Source of the DNA: Fictibacillus gelatini DSM 15865
Lineage (GTDB): Bacteria > Bacillota > Bacilli > Bacillales > Fictibacillaceae
Length of the DNA stretch: 64,000 nucleotides
Assembly: GCF_000430745.1 (NCBI RefSeq)
Contig: NZ_KE387229.1
Location: 55,729 to 119,728 of the forward strand
Reading direction: 5' to 3'
Shown: in pieces, positions 26,577-34,384 of the stretch
Layout of the letters: the number at the start of each line of letters is the position of its first letter
Position numbering within the stretch: position 1 is the first letter of the stretch
Notes under the pieces: model-generated
Told to the model about the DNA's origin: nothing
The model's database searches: none
What the model saw: the letters and a program-made list of their open reading frames with translations, nothing else
Made by a program: the position numbers and the translations under genes

Positions 26577-26819
26577 TTACTCAACTTCTTTATAAAACTT
26601 TTGAAGCCCCTCGTCGTCTTCTTGATTGTCACGAACTACTTTTGCCACAGTAAATGAAGAAACGATCACACCGACTAGTCCCATTAAGTAGTATCCTTTC
26701 ACCATTAATGGTTCATCTAACGTATAAAGCCCAATAAGCATGAGCGATGTAAAAGCAATTAATCCTGACCAGGCCAACATTGTAAATGCGGCAGTATTTC
26801 TTCTTCTATTCTTTGTCAC
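26577..26819 (-). CDS. YiaA/YiaB-family two-helix membrane protein
   Basis: 80 aa from the GTG at 26819 (AAGGAG 10 nt upstream; a GTG at 26825 is too close). RRRNTAAFTMLAWSGLIAF opens helix one; LDEPLMVKGYYLMG links to helix two; it ends VAKVVRDNQEDDEG. This matches the YiaA/YiaB domain, including the conserved PLMVKGYY. Function of the family is unknown. Part of the small membrane gene cluster. Confidence 0.78.
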   Translation of the reverse strand: MTKNRRRNTAAFTMLAWSGLIAFTSLMLIGLYTLDEPLMVKGYYLMGLVGVIVSSFTVAKVVRDNQEDDEGLQKFYKEVE

Positions 26820-26862
26820 CTGCACACAACTCCTTATCAAAATAGCTCTATTTTTTGTTGGA

Positions 26863-27297
26863 TTACCAGTAGATCTTTTTATATCTTGTTCCGCTAGTGT
26901 CTTCTACAACAATCTTTTTGTGCAATTTATTGACACCAATTAAAATGACGGGGTTTGCTTCTGTCGTCTTCCCTTTTTTTATTTTGATCGTAATATGAGT
27001 GGTATCCCCTCTTGCGGAAAACCTTTCCAATTCAACTTTATGACCTTTGTACTCACCCCCTACTGCTATCGCTAGCATCTTCCTGCCTTCTGAAATGGTA
27101 TAAACAGAATACCCTTTGACATTCGGCTGTTGCGCGGCTTTTTCCGGAAATCGATCGATCATATCAGCTGCCTCATCGTACTTTTCTTTCTGTATTACCC
27201 AATAATTTTTATAATTAATTGTGCAGCCTAAAACGGCTAATCCTCCGGCTAAAACAATACATAACATCAATAGCGGAAAAATGAATTTTTTCTTCAA
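26863..27297 (-). CDS. Membrane-anchored protein of unknown function
   Basis: 144 aa from the TTG at 27297, which has GGGAGGAG 9 nt upstream; the longer reading to 27345 would overlap the previous gene. One N-terminal helix (about 4-24, with a cysteine at its end in VLGCT, not a good lipobox), then a mixed alpha/beta extracytoplasmic domain with YSVYTISEGRKMLAIAVGG and KIVVEDTSGTRYKK. Its GEY/THITIKIK layout faintly recalls PrcB-like domains, but I would not assign it. 19 nt after the neighbouring gene. Confidence 0.6.
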   Translation of the reverse strand: MKKKFIFPLLMLCIVLAGGLAVLGCTINYKNYWVIQKEKYDEAADMIDRFPEKAAQQPNVKGYSVYTISEGRKMLAIAVGGEYKGHKVELERFSARGDTTHITIKIKKGKTTEANPVILIGVNKLHKKIVVEDTSGTRYKKIYW

Positions 27298-27316
27298 TGC
27301 ACCACTCCTCCCACGT

Positions 27317-27637
27317 TTAATAGACTTTAAAATAATGTTTGTCATAGCCCTTTTTTCGGTGTTTTTTACTCAAGCGAACGATTTCGCTAATTCCCATCAC
27401 GAGAAGGGCAAGAAATGATAAAATACAAATGGCCGTGGGTAACGGTTCAACTCTAAAGGCGTAAAGCAATTTATCAATTTCATAAATTTGATTCGTATCT
27501 GTAATGGTCTTGGGAGTAAAGATAAGTTGGTCTTTCCAATTCCCGACGTACATCAAATAGCTGTCCATCCATGAAAGTGTGATCGCGCTGTATACGAATA
27601 AAGGGAACAGAATGATGCAAGCAAACATCCGTTTCAA
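27317..27637 (-). CDS. Small two-helix membrane protein, unknown
   Basis: 106 aa; TTG start with GGAGGTG about 8 nt upstream. Helix one at residues 3-22 (MFACIILFPLFVYSAITLSW in part), an extracytoplasmic segment of about 45 residues, and helix two at about 67-88, then a basic tail (RLSKKHRKKGYDKHY). First gene of the four-gene minus-strand cluster. No family recognised. Confidence 0.6.
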   Translation of the reverse strand: MKRMFACIILFPLFVYSAITLSWMDSYLMYVGNWKDQLIFTPKTITDTNQIYEIDKLLYAFRVEPLPTAICILSFLALLVMGISEIVRLSKKHRKKGYDKHYFKVY

Positions 27638-27931
27638 GTTCGGGCACCTCCGCCGCTCATCTGGTATTTCGTATCTTACCTATGATTGTAAGGAAATGAG
27701 CGAAAAAAAAAAGTACTATCTTTTTCTAGTACCCCCTGCCGAAATGCCTTAATATTGGCGGTTTTTCCCGATTTTGTCGAATTTTGTTGATAAAAAATTT
27801 ATGTTTTGCCCGTAATGGAGATTTGTGTTTCAAATTATGTGGTAAAATCTATCATAAGGAAAATCATGACGTTTTTTACATACTAGTAATTGCTTAGAAG
27901 TATTTTATTTGCTTGGAGTGAAAGTTAATTT

Positions 27932-29266
27932 ATGTTATTTGTGCTAATTATGCTCTGGACAATTGGAGGGATTTTGCTTTTAACAGCAAATCGGAGCCCT
28001 ACAAGGGTTTTCCTCGCCTTTGTCGCTTTCTGCGGTGGGTCCGGTGCCTTATCCGTCGTCATTACCAAATATATACTTCCATTAGCGGCAAAAAAGGGGA
28101 TTGCTCCCGGCACTCTAACCGTCGTTGATAATATAGGAACCGCCGCTTCTTTAATGCAATATTACGGCCTTCCATATACATTCATTTTATTTGCCATTTT
28201 TTATAACCCGGCGTTTATCACGAGGAAAATAAGGAATGTCCTTCCATTTGTGCTTCTTTGTCCAATACTTGCAACCTTACTTTTCGAGCGGCCGTTTTAT
28301 CCAATTAACTTTAAACTCGCACTATTCTGGGTTGCCCCCTACATTGCTTTCGGATCTTACCTTATTTTGAGCAAAAAGGAAGACAACTTTTTTCTGCGCC
28401 GCAATCATCAGATTACAAGTTTAGCAGTTGTCCCGGCGGTTATACTTTGCTCAATCATGAATTACGTACTGCCTAATTTCGGGTTAGAAGGCATGTGGCG
28501 GCACAATACGTGGTTTGTGTCATTTGCTGTTTTAATATGTTTAATCGGCATGTTTAAATACGGGTTTCTAGGCATTCAGTTTTTCATTGAAAAAAGAGAG
28601 CTCGATTACTCCATTCATGCCATTACATCAGGAACGGCCATCTTAAATCACGCGATTAAAAATGATGTCGGTAAAATGCGGTTATTCGGAAAAAAAATTG
28701 AAAGATTTGCAATGGAAACGGGGCAAGAAGAGCTGCTAGAGGACATTCGGGTAATTTTATCCACATCCGAACACGTCCAGGACGTGATCCAGCACGTACG
28801 AAATCAAACGCGGGACCTCGCATTAAAAAAAGAGAGGCATGATCTGGCTGTCATACTGGAAAATTTACTCGCCCAATTTCGCCCCAGTCTGGATCGAATT
28901 AAAGTACATACATTATATGACGGCAACTTCGATCTTTATTGTGACCGCACCCAGGTAACAGAAGTATTTAACAATCTATTATTAAACGCGATTGAAGCGA
29001 TGCCAGACGGCGGAGAGTTAACCGTCAGCTTATACAAAACGAATAAGCACGCTGTAGCGGAAATAAAGGATTCGGGTGTCGGGATCGAAAAAAAATATAT
29101 GAAGCAGGTCATGAAGCCGTTTTTCACGACGAAGACGAAGAGCGAGAGCAATTTTGGCTTAGGGCTTGCGTACGCTTATCAAGTGATGAAAAAACATAAA
29201 GGATCAATCAATATTCAAAGTGAACAAGGGAAGGGCACAACGATTAGTTTGCAGTTTCCCTTATAG
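27932..29266 (+). CDS. Sensor histidine kinase with multi-helix membrane input domain
   Basis: 444 aa. About seven membrane helices in residues 1-215 form the input domain. Then a dimerisation segment with the likely phospho-acceptor histidine in ILNHAIKNDVGKMRLFG (about residue 235), N box NLLLNAIEAMPDGG, G1 DSGVGIEKKY, F-box FFTTKTKSES and G2 NFGLGLAYAY. The catalytic domain is complete. It is 18 nt before a NarL-type response regulator with which it forms a two-component pair. The signal is unknown. The upstream gap (27638-27931) has no clear promoter that I can support. Confidence 0.88.
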   Translation: MLFVLIMLWTIGGILLLTANRSPTRVFLAFVAFCGGSGALSVVITKYILPLAAKKGIAPGTLTVVDNIGTAASLMQYYGLPYTFILFAIFYNPAFITRKIRNVLPFVLLCPILATLLFERPFYPINFKLALFWVAPYIAFGSYLILSKKEDNFFLRRNHQITSLAVVPAVILCSIMNYVLPNFGLEGMWRHNTWFVSFAVLICLIGMFKYGFLGIQFFIEKRELDYSIHAITSGTAILNHAIKNDVGKMRLFGKKIERFAMETGQEELLEDIRVILSTSEHVQDVIQHVRNQTRDLALKKERHDLAVILENLLAQFRPSLDRIKVHTLYDGNFDLYCDRTQVTEVFNNLLLNAIEAMPDGGELTVSLYKTNKHAVAEIKDSGVGIEKKYMKQVMKPFFTTKTKSESNFGLGLAYAYQVMKKHKGSINIQSEQGKGTTISLQFPL

Positions 29267-29284
29267 TAGGCAGGTTGAAAGGGT

Positions 29285-29953
29285 ATGAGTCAAATCAAAT
29301 TGTTAATTGTTGAAGATGATAAAGATTGGTTAAGAGGGCTGGTTGACTTTTTATCAAGGGAGCCTGACATCAAAGTCATTTCCCAGGCTCAAACATGTGA
29401 TGAAGCGCTCGAGCTTCTTAAAAATGAGGAATTTGACGTCATTTTAATGGACATCTCCCTTGCCGGTGAGACGGAAGGGATCTGGCTTACGTCCGAAGTG
29501 TGCAAAATGTGTTCAGCCAGAGTCATTATGCTCACTTCCCATAAGGAGAAAGACATAATATTTGACGCATTTCGGGCAGGAGCAACAGACTACCTGGCCA
29601 AATCGGACTTCGAGAAAATACCCGATACCATTCGTTCGGCCTTTAAAAAGGAATCCCCGATCAGCGCTTCTGTTGCCGAACAAATACGGGAGGAGTTCAG
29701 GCGCTTAAAACAACTGGAACAACAAAATCAAGTAAAAGAAATCCGGGATATGCTAACTTCGACTGAATTAAAGATAATGGAGATGATCAGCGAAGGAGTG
29801 ACCCAGAGATCCATTGCCAAACAGATGGTCGTTTCCCTCCGGACCATTAAAGTTCACGTCGGAAATGCATTAAAGAAATTAGGGGAAAAAAGCAGCAAAA
29901 ATGCCGCTAAAAAGTTAAGGGATATGGGAGTGTTTAAAGAAGAAAGCATGTAG
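29285..29953 (+). CDS. NarL/FixJ-family response regulator
   Basis: 222 aa. Receiver domain residues 1-120 with acidic EDDKD near residue 10, phospho-acceptor Asp in VILMDISLAG (about residue 58) and Lys in YLAKSD (about residue 106). LuxR-type HTH at about 155-215: LTSTELKIMEMISEGVTQRS and VSLRTIKVHVGNALKKLG. Cognate of the histidine kinase just upstream. Targets unknown. Confidence 0.9.
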   Translation: MSQIKLLIVEDDKDWLRGLVDFLSREPDIKVISQAQTCDEALELLKNEEFDVILMDISLAGETEGIWLTSEVCKMCSARVIMLTSHKEKDIIFDAFRAGATDYLAKSDFEKIPDTIRSAFKKESPISASVAEQIREEFRRLKQLEQQNQVKEIRDMLTSTELKIMEMISEGVTQRSIAKQMVVSLRTIKVHVGNALKKLGEKSSKNAAKKLRDMGVFKEESM

Positions 29954-29959
29954 CCCCTA

Positions 29960-29983
29960 ACAAAATGGCTAAAGCCATTTTGT
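29960..29983 (+). terminator. Terminator of the two-component operon
   Basis: ACAAAATGGCT pairs perfectly with AGCCATTTTGT over a 2-nt gap, with TT following. Confidence 0.75.
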
Positions 29984-30003
29984 TTCAAAGCGGGAGCAGC
30001 CAG

Positions 30004-30022
30004 AACCGGCGAACGGCCGGTT
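30004..30022 (-). terminator. Hairpin after the GNAT gene
   Basis: AACCGGC / GCCGGTT stem with a 5-nt loop just downstream of the minus-strand GNAT stop. It lacks a long T-run, so termination is uncertain. Confidence 0.45.
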
Positions 30023-30027
30023 CCGGC

Positions 30028-30483
30028 TTATACTGCCATTTTCTCAAACTGCGTAATCAACACCCCGGGAGCCACTTCTTGTTCTCCTATTTCCACAAAT
30101 CCGAGCTTCTTGTATAAATTTTTCGCTGGAATATTCTTTGCCCCTGTGCTTACAATATACTTTTTGATGTCCTTATCGAAATCCAGGACATATTGGACTA
30201 AACTTCTCCCGATGCCCCTGCGGAAATAATCAGGATGGACAATCAGGCGGTGAATATCTACTACACCATCTTTTTTCACAAATGAAATAGCCCCGGCTAA
30301 GTTTCCTTCAATAAAATACCCGTAGAAATCTTCCGGGCAATTCATAAGGGACCGGGTTGTGTCACGCAGCTGAGGAATGCCGAAAAAGCCGATTAATTCC
30401 GCCTCCACTTGATAAGACGGGATTTGTACCTCAAGCACCTGTTGCGCAATGGCTGGGTCTTTAATGTCAATTGGCTGTATCAC
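30028..30483 (-). CDS. GNAT-family N-acetyltransferase
   Basis: 151 aa; GTG start with GGGGTGG upstream. The acetyl-CoA site is clear: IHRLIVHPDYFRRGIGRSLV (motif A, about residues 73-92) and NIPAKNLYKKLGFVEIGE (motif B). The substrate is not readable. The ribosome site sits in the tail of a collapsed yfiT remnant immediately upstream, whose stop lies 3 nt before the GTG, so the two were probably one operon. Confidence 0.85.
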   Translation of the reverse strand: MIQPIDIKDPAIAQQVLEVQIPSYQVEAELIGFFGIPQLRDTTRSLMNCPEDFYGYFIEGNLAGAISFVKKDGVVDIHRLIVHPDYFRRGIGRSLVQYVLDFDKDIKKYIVSTGAKNIPAKNLYKKLGFVEIGEQEVAPGVLITQFEKMAV

Positions 30484-30486
30484 CTG

Positions 30487-30563
30487 TTACCACCCCATCC
30501 GCTTGCGAAGCGACGTAATTTGATGGCTGCTGCTTCCCGTCCAATCGGGTAACGTACATCCAT
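30487..30563 (-). pseudogene. yfiT-like (DinB/YfiT putative metal-dependent hydrolase) remnant with internal deletion
   Basis: An ATG at 30563 with a perfect AAGGAGG site opens MDVRYPIGREAA, the conserved N-terminus of YfiT-type proteins. After a few codons the other frame reads HQITSLRKRMGW then stop (30487-30489), which is the conserved YfiT C-terminus. About 150 codons between them are missing. The remains keep start, ribosome site and stop, so this is an internal deletion of a once-complete gene. Confidence 0.7.
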
Positions 30564-30642
30564 TGCAGTTCCTCCTTACTGGAAATGATATTGAACAAAA
30601 CGTATAGTAAAATCATAAATCATTGATTCGGAGGTAAGCTAC

Positions 30643-31264
30643 TTGAATATTCTTATACTTGGTGCAACTGGCCGGGTTGGCCAAAAAATCGTAGAAAACG
30701 CGTTGAGCGATGGACACCAAGTTCATGCCCTGGTCCGCTCTCCTGCTCAATTGGAGATCAAAAACGAACACCTGAGCATTTTTCAAGGCAATGTTGTAAA
30801 TGAAAAAGACATTCGCCGCGCCATCGACGGGTGTGACATGGTGATCAGTGCATTAAGTACGGACGGCGGCACGGCTCTTTCTGACAGTATACACCATATC
30901 ATTACTACCATGAAAGAAAAAGGAATAAAACGAATCGTGGCTATCGGGACTGCAAGGATCCTGCAAAGCCGCGGCGAACCTGATAAACTGCGCTATGAAA
31001 CAAGTGAATCAAGACGCTCTTTAACTCGTGCCGCTAAAGAACATTTTAACGTTTATGAGGCGCTCCAATCATCCGGCCTTGACTGGACGATTGTATGCCC
31101 CACCTATTTGCCTGATGGGGAAGCGATGGGGCACTACCGTGTAGAAAAAGACTTTCTTCCGGAAGGCGGCAAAAAAAATCAATGTCGATGATGTCGCCAA
31201 TTTTGCATATGCTCAATTAATGGACACGGCATACAACAAATCCCGCGTGGGCATTGCTTATTAA
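30643..31264 (+). pseudogene. NAD(P)-binding SDR/NmrA-like protein (YwnB-like), frameshifted near the 3' end
   Basis: TTG start with GGAGGT upstream. ILILGATGRVGQKIVENAL at the N-terminus is the Rossmann glycine motif; WTIVCPTYLPDGEAMG near residue 150 is typical of NmrA-like proteins. The first frame stops at 31191 after GGKKNQCR. With one A fewer in the A8 run at 31171-31178, the frame continues INVDDVANFAYAQLM to a stop at 31264, giving 206 aa, close to B. subtilis YwnB. So the last about 28 residues are lost through a +1 slip. It may be an assembly error, slippage during expression, or recent decay. Confidence 0.75.
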
Positions 31265-31296
31265 AAAGCTCTGGCTTATCCAATTGCCAGAGCTTT
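31265..31296. terminator. Bidirectional terminator
   Basis: AAAGCTCTGGC pairs with GCCAGAGCTTT; it separates the SDR gene from a minus-strand remnant. Confidence 0.75.
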
Positions 31297-31303
31297 CTTC
31301 GTG

Positions 31304-31467
31304 TTAGGCTATACTTGCTTTTAGAATCCATTCCGTCTTTGTTACTTTTGCAAACTCCTGCAGGCTGACAATGGAAATGGTGTACACCGCTTCATCCTTG
31401 TATACCTCTTGATGAAATCCTTTTCGGTCGGTCAAAAAAAGCAGTGTTATCGGGTAATACTATACAT
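31304..31467 (-). pseudogene. Small broken gene, about 53 codons
   Basis: An ATG at 31467 with a good GTGAGGT site opens MYSITR and then meets a stop. With one base restored near the CCCG at 31451-31455 the frame would run ITLLFLTDRKGFHQEVYKD, then AVYTISIVSLQEFAKV, to a stop at 31304. I do not recognise the family. The ribosome site and the coherent frame suggest a real small gene with a single-base lesion. Confidence 0.4.
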
Positions 31468-31508
31468 TACTTAACCTCACTTTTTTTTAAAAAACGGATT
31501 GTATTCAG

Positions 31509-31916
31509 TCAAGGCTGTAAATTCATCATGGCGCCAAATTGCTGCGATGCAGTGGTGAAACAAATAAAAGCACAAAGCTCCACAATTTCGCTTTCGGAAA
31601 ACGATTGCCTTAATGTTGCAAATATCTTGTCATCGATAGAATCGCGATGGTCGAGAAAAATATTCGCAAATGCGACCGCCAAACTGGTTCTCTCATCTTC
31701 CTGTACACGGGCTGGCTTTCCTTTGGCCATGCAATATTCGCACCCATTGCCAAAGGCGAGCGTTCGCCGGACTTGTTCTTTTAGTTCAGCACTTAATTGC
31801 CCGTTCCCGCTTAAATGGTCGCTTAAATCATTCCACTTTTGAAGTATCGGCGGGACATGGCCCATTAATTTTTGAAATGGGCTCCCGCCGTTTAAAGAAA
31901 AAGAAACTCTTGGCAT
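31509..31916 (-). CDS. Carboxymuconolactone decarboxylase / AhpD-like protein
   Basis: 135 aa, all-helical. The AhpD-type motif is visible: ELKEQVRRTLAFGNGCEYCM (CxxC near residue 72), followed by residues DERTSLAVAFANIF. Proteins of this family with CxxC are often peroxide-protective thiol enzymes; others lack any known function. GGAGG stands before the start. Divergent from the Lrp-type regulator at 32055, which might control it. Confidence 0.8.
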   Translation of the reverse strand: MPRVSFSLNGGSPFQKLMGHVPPILQKWNDLSDHLSGNGQLSAELKEQVRRTLAFGNGCEYCMAKGKPARVQEDERTSLAVAFANIFLDHRDSIDDKIFATLRQSFSESEIVELCAFICFTTASQQFGAMMNLQP

Positions 31917-32054
31917 GTTAGCCTCCTTTTAAAGGTATTGATTATTGACAGCTTTAATTATAAAATAGTAAATACAAAAATTGAATTCCATATGAAATGT
32001 GTTTTCCATTTATCCTTTATAAATGAAACTTAATTTAAGGACGGTTATTTCCAT

Positions 32055-32516
32055 ATGAAAATAGATGATATTGACCGAAATATTCTGGGCGAACTCTATA
32101 TGGACGGCAGATTGTCGATCAGGGAGCTTGCTAAACGGGTCAACCTTTCTCCTCCTTCTGTCGCCGAACGCGTGCGCAAACTGGAAAGCGAAGGGATTAT
32201 TGAAGGTTATACGATAAAAATCAACAATCAAAAAGCTGGTTTGGCGTTGGATTGCATTTTGGAAGTGACGATGAAAAACGGGGAATATCAACGATTTCAA
32301 GACTTTATCCGGCGCTACCCCAGAAGTTGCTTTTGCTACCGGGTGACGGGAAGCCTTTGTTATATTGTCAAAATATCGGTCCCTTCATTGGCCGAACTAG
32401 AAGATTTTATCAATTCCATTTCCGCTTATGCGACGACGGTTTCCCATATCGTTCTCTCCGAAGTCGACGTCCAATTATCGATGGATGAGTTCTTGCAGAC
32501 CGAAAAGAGCCAATGA
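32055..32516 (+). CDS. Lrp/AsnC-family transcriptional regulator
   Basis: 153 aa. N-terminal HTH (IDDIDRNILGELYMDGRLSI and VNLSPPSVAERVRKLESEG), linker GYTIKINNQKAGL, then the RAM ligand domain with CYRVTGSLCYIVKISV. Such octameric regulators respond to amino acids. The gap to the divergent AhpD-like gene (31917-32054) holds AT-rich sequence with no site I can define. Confidence 0.9.
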   Translation: MKIDDIDRNILGELYMDGRLSIRELAKRVNLSPPSVAERVRKLESEGIIEGYTIKINNQKAGLALDCILEVTMKNGEYQRFQDFIRRYPRSCFCYRVTGSLCYIVKISVPSLAELEDFINSISAYATTVSHIVLSEVDVQLSMDEFLQTEKSQ

Positions 32517-32546
32517 CCTGCAACTTAGCAGATCACTGGCTCTTTT
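32503..32546. terminator. Bidirectional terminator
   Basis: AAAAGAGCCA / TGGCTCTTTT stem overlapping the end of the Lrp-type gene and the end of the convergent small gene. Confidence 0.7.
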
Positions 32547-32772
32547 GTTGTTCATAATATCGCAGCTCCCACTCGAGAATGTCATCTACCGCAAGCTCCG
32601 TCTGATTCGTTTTCCGCATCAAGTGATCGATTAATACATCCATATCAACATCTGTATGTTGATTTTCAAGATACTTGCTCTCTTCCTTAAGCACGTTTCG
32701 GATCGTCGCTTCATCGTAGGATGTGTGGCTTTGAATATAGGCTACCACTCCATTTTCATTTGTATCCTTCAT
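32533..32772 (-). CDS. Small acidic helical protein, unknown
   Basis: 79 aa from the ATG at 32772 with AGGGGG 6-7 nt upstream; a longer in-frame reading to 32823 lacks a site. Composition is charged and helical (YIQSHTSYDEATIRNVLKEE, ILEWELRYYEQQ). It may be a small DNA- or protein-binding accessory; I recognise no family. Confidence 0.6.
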   Translation of the reverse strand: MKDTNENGVVAYIQSHTSYDEATIRNVLKEESKYLENQHTDVDMDVLIDHLMRKTNQTELAVDDILEWELRYYEQQKSQ

Positions 32773-32838
32773 GATTTGCCCCCTAATCCATTCATTGATA
32801 TTCAACTTTCCCAAAAGTTCCAAACGATATTCAGCTTC

Positions 32839-32870
32839 AAAAAAAGGATATTCAATCGATATGAATATCC
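32839..32870 (-). terminator. Terminator of the DUF420 gene
   Basis: GGATATTC / GAATATCC stem followed on the minus strand by a T7 run. Confidence 0.8.
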
Positions 32871-32879
32871 TCTAACCTA

Positions 32880-33428
32880 TTATTTGTAATAAGGCGAAAT
32901 CATCAAATAAACAATGGGACCTGTTAAGGCAACATATAACCAGATTGGCATCGTCCAGCGCACGATTTTCCGGTGTTTTTCTACTTGCATCGTTAATCCC
33001 CAGATGAGGGAAAAAAGCGCCAGCGGAACAATAAGTGCAGCTAAAACACTGTGCGTCGTCAGTATAAAAAAGTAAAGGTACTTCAAAAACCCTTCGCCGC
33101 CGTAATGCGTTGTTTCCGCGGATAAGAAGTGGTAAGTGACGTACGAAATAAAAAACAGCGCAGTTGTTATAAATGCCGCAAAAATAAAGTTTCGGTGCAC
33201 TTTAATATTTTTTTTCTTGATCGAATATAAAGCGGCAAGTAAAAACACAAATGTAAAACTATTAAAAATGGCATTTAACCTTGGAAGCAAAGTCAAATCA
33301 AAATCGACTTTTCCTTTGTACCCTAACGGCGAGAAAAACAAAATAAGAATAAAAACATTTATTACAATGGATAGCCCAATGACGAGAGCCGTGTAATTTT
33401 TTCCATTTACCGAACGGTTGTCACTCAT
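32880..33428 (-). CDS. DUF420 membrane protein (YozB/CtaM-like)
   Basis: 182 aa, five membrane helices. LPRLNAIFNSFTFVFLLAAL, KVHRNFIFAAFITTALFFIS and EKHRKIVRWTMPIWLYVALT are the conserved DUF420 segments, with histidines near helices 2, 3 and 5. The S. aureus member CtaM and B. subtilis YozB are linked to maturation of haem-copper oxidase. The same role is likely but not shown here. Stand-alone gene. Confidence 0.85.
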   Translation of the reverse strand: MSDNRSVNGKNYTALVIGLSIVINVFILILFFSPLGYKGKVDFDLTLLPRLNAIFNSFTFVFLLAALYSIKKKNIKVHRNFIFAAFITTALFFISYVTYHFLSAETTHYGGEGFLKYLYFFILTTHSVLAALIVPLALFSLIWGLTMQVEKHRKIVRWTMPIWLYVALTGPIVYLMISPYYK

Positions 33429-33649
33429 AACTACTCTCCCTTACATTCATTTCTTCTCCCATTGTAACATTCAAGCAATGAAATCAAAAGTGACGAAACG
33501 ATGAAACAAGTTGGCTGAATAAACGTTGAATGTGCAAAACTAAATATATATAAAATATTTAAACCCGGAATCGTTGTTTATGTTACAATCACTTTTAAAA
33601 CATAAGTCTGAAAAATCTTCATACATACATAAAAAAGGGGTGATCTCCA

Positions 33650-34318
33650 TTGGCTTATGAATTGATTCTTCGTCTCGTTATTGCAGGAGTATTAGGAGCG
33701 ATTATCGGATTTGAGCGCAAAAGCCGCTTGAAAGAAGCCGGGCTTCGAACCCATTTTCTCGTTGCGGTCGGAAGCGCCTTAATCATGGTTGTATCTAAAT
33801 ATGGCTTTTTCGATTTAATCAATGACCATATTTCTCTCGACCCGAGCCGGGTTGCTGCACAAGTTGTGAGCGGGATCGGTTTTTTAGGCGCGGGGACGAT
33901 CATTGTTCAGCGGCAAAATGTAAGGGGACTGACAACGGCGGCAGGATTGTGGGCTACGTCAGGAATCGGGTTGACGATCGGGGCTGGCATGTATTGGGTC
34001 GGGATTAGTGCTACGATTTTAGTATTTTTCGGGCTTGAACTTCTTGACAAAGGCTTAACGTTCTTTTTGCCAGAGCCGCTAAGATTGCGCCTTTTTCTAG
34101 AAGATCGGCCAAAAACGATACGGAATGTCCTTAACCATTTAGCAGACGAGAAAATCAAAATAGCCTCCTATCAAATTGAATTGCCACACGGCGATTCAGA
34201 GAGGTCGGACATTGTTTTAGAACTCATCCTAAAAGTTCCCGCTTCTTCAAAAAAATCAATGGATATCCTTGAGGTCGTCCGGGCGCTTCCCGGAGTTACT
34301 TCCGCACGGGTGGAGTAA
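33650..34318 (+). CDS. MgtC/SapB-family membrane protein
   Basis: 222 aa; TTG start with AAGGGGTGATC upstream. Four helices in residues 1-130 with the family motifs GAIIGFERKSRLKEAGLRTH, GIGFLGAGTIIV and GLTTAAGLWATSGIGLTIG, then a soluble ACT-like C-terminal domain (about 145-222). MgtC-type proteins are tied to magnesium or phosphate homeostasis and acid tolerance; no magnesium riboswitch is visible upstream. Confidence 0.9.
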   Translation: MAYELILRLVIAGVLGAIIGFERKSRLKEAGLRTHFLVAVGSALIMVVSKYGFFDLINDHISLDPSRVAAQVVSGIGFLGAGTIIVQRQNVRGLTTAAGLWATSGIGLTIGAGMYWVGISATILVFFGLELLDKGLTFFLPEPLRLRLFLEDRPKTIRNVLNHLADEKIKIASYQIELPHGDSERSDIVLELILKVPASSKKSMDILEVVRALPGVTSARVE

Positions 34319-34321
34319 TAT

Positions 34322-34376
34322 AAAAAAAGGTGCTGCCTTTAGAAAGTCGTTTTCCAACTCACTTTCTAGACAGCCC
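34322..34376 (-). terminator. Terminator of brnQ
   Basis: On the minus strand, GCTGTCTAGAAAGT pairs with ACTTTCTAAAGGCAGC (with a bulge) and is followed by ACC and a T-run. Confidence 0.65.
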
Positions 34377-34384
34377 CTAAACCT

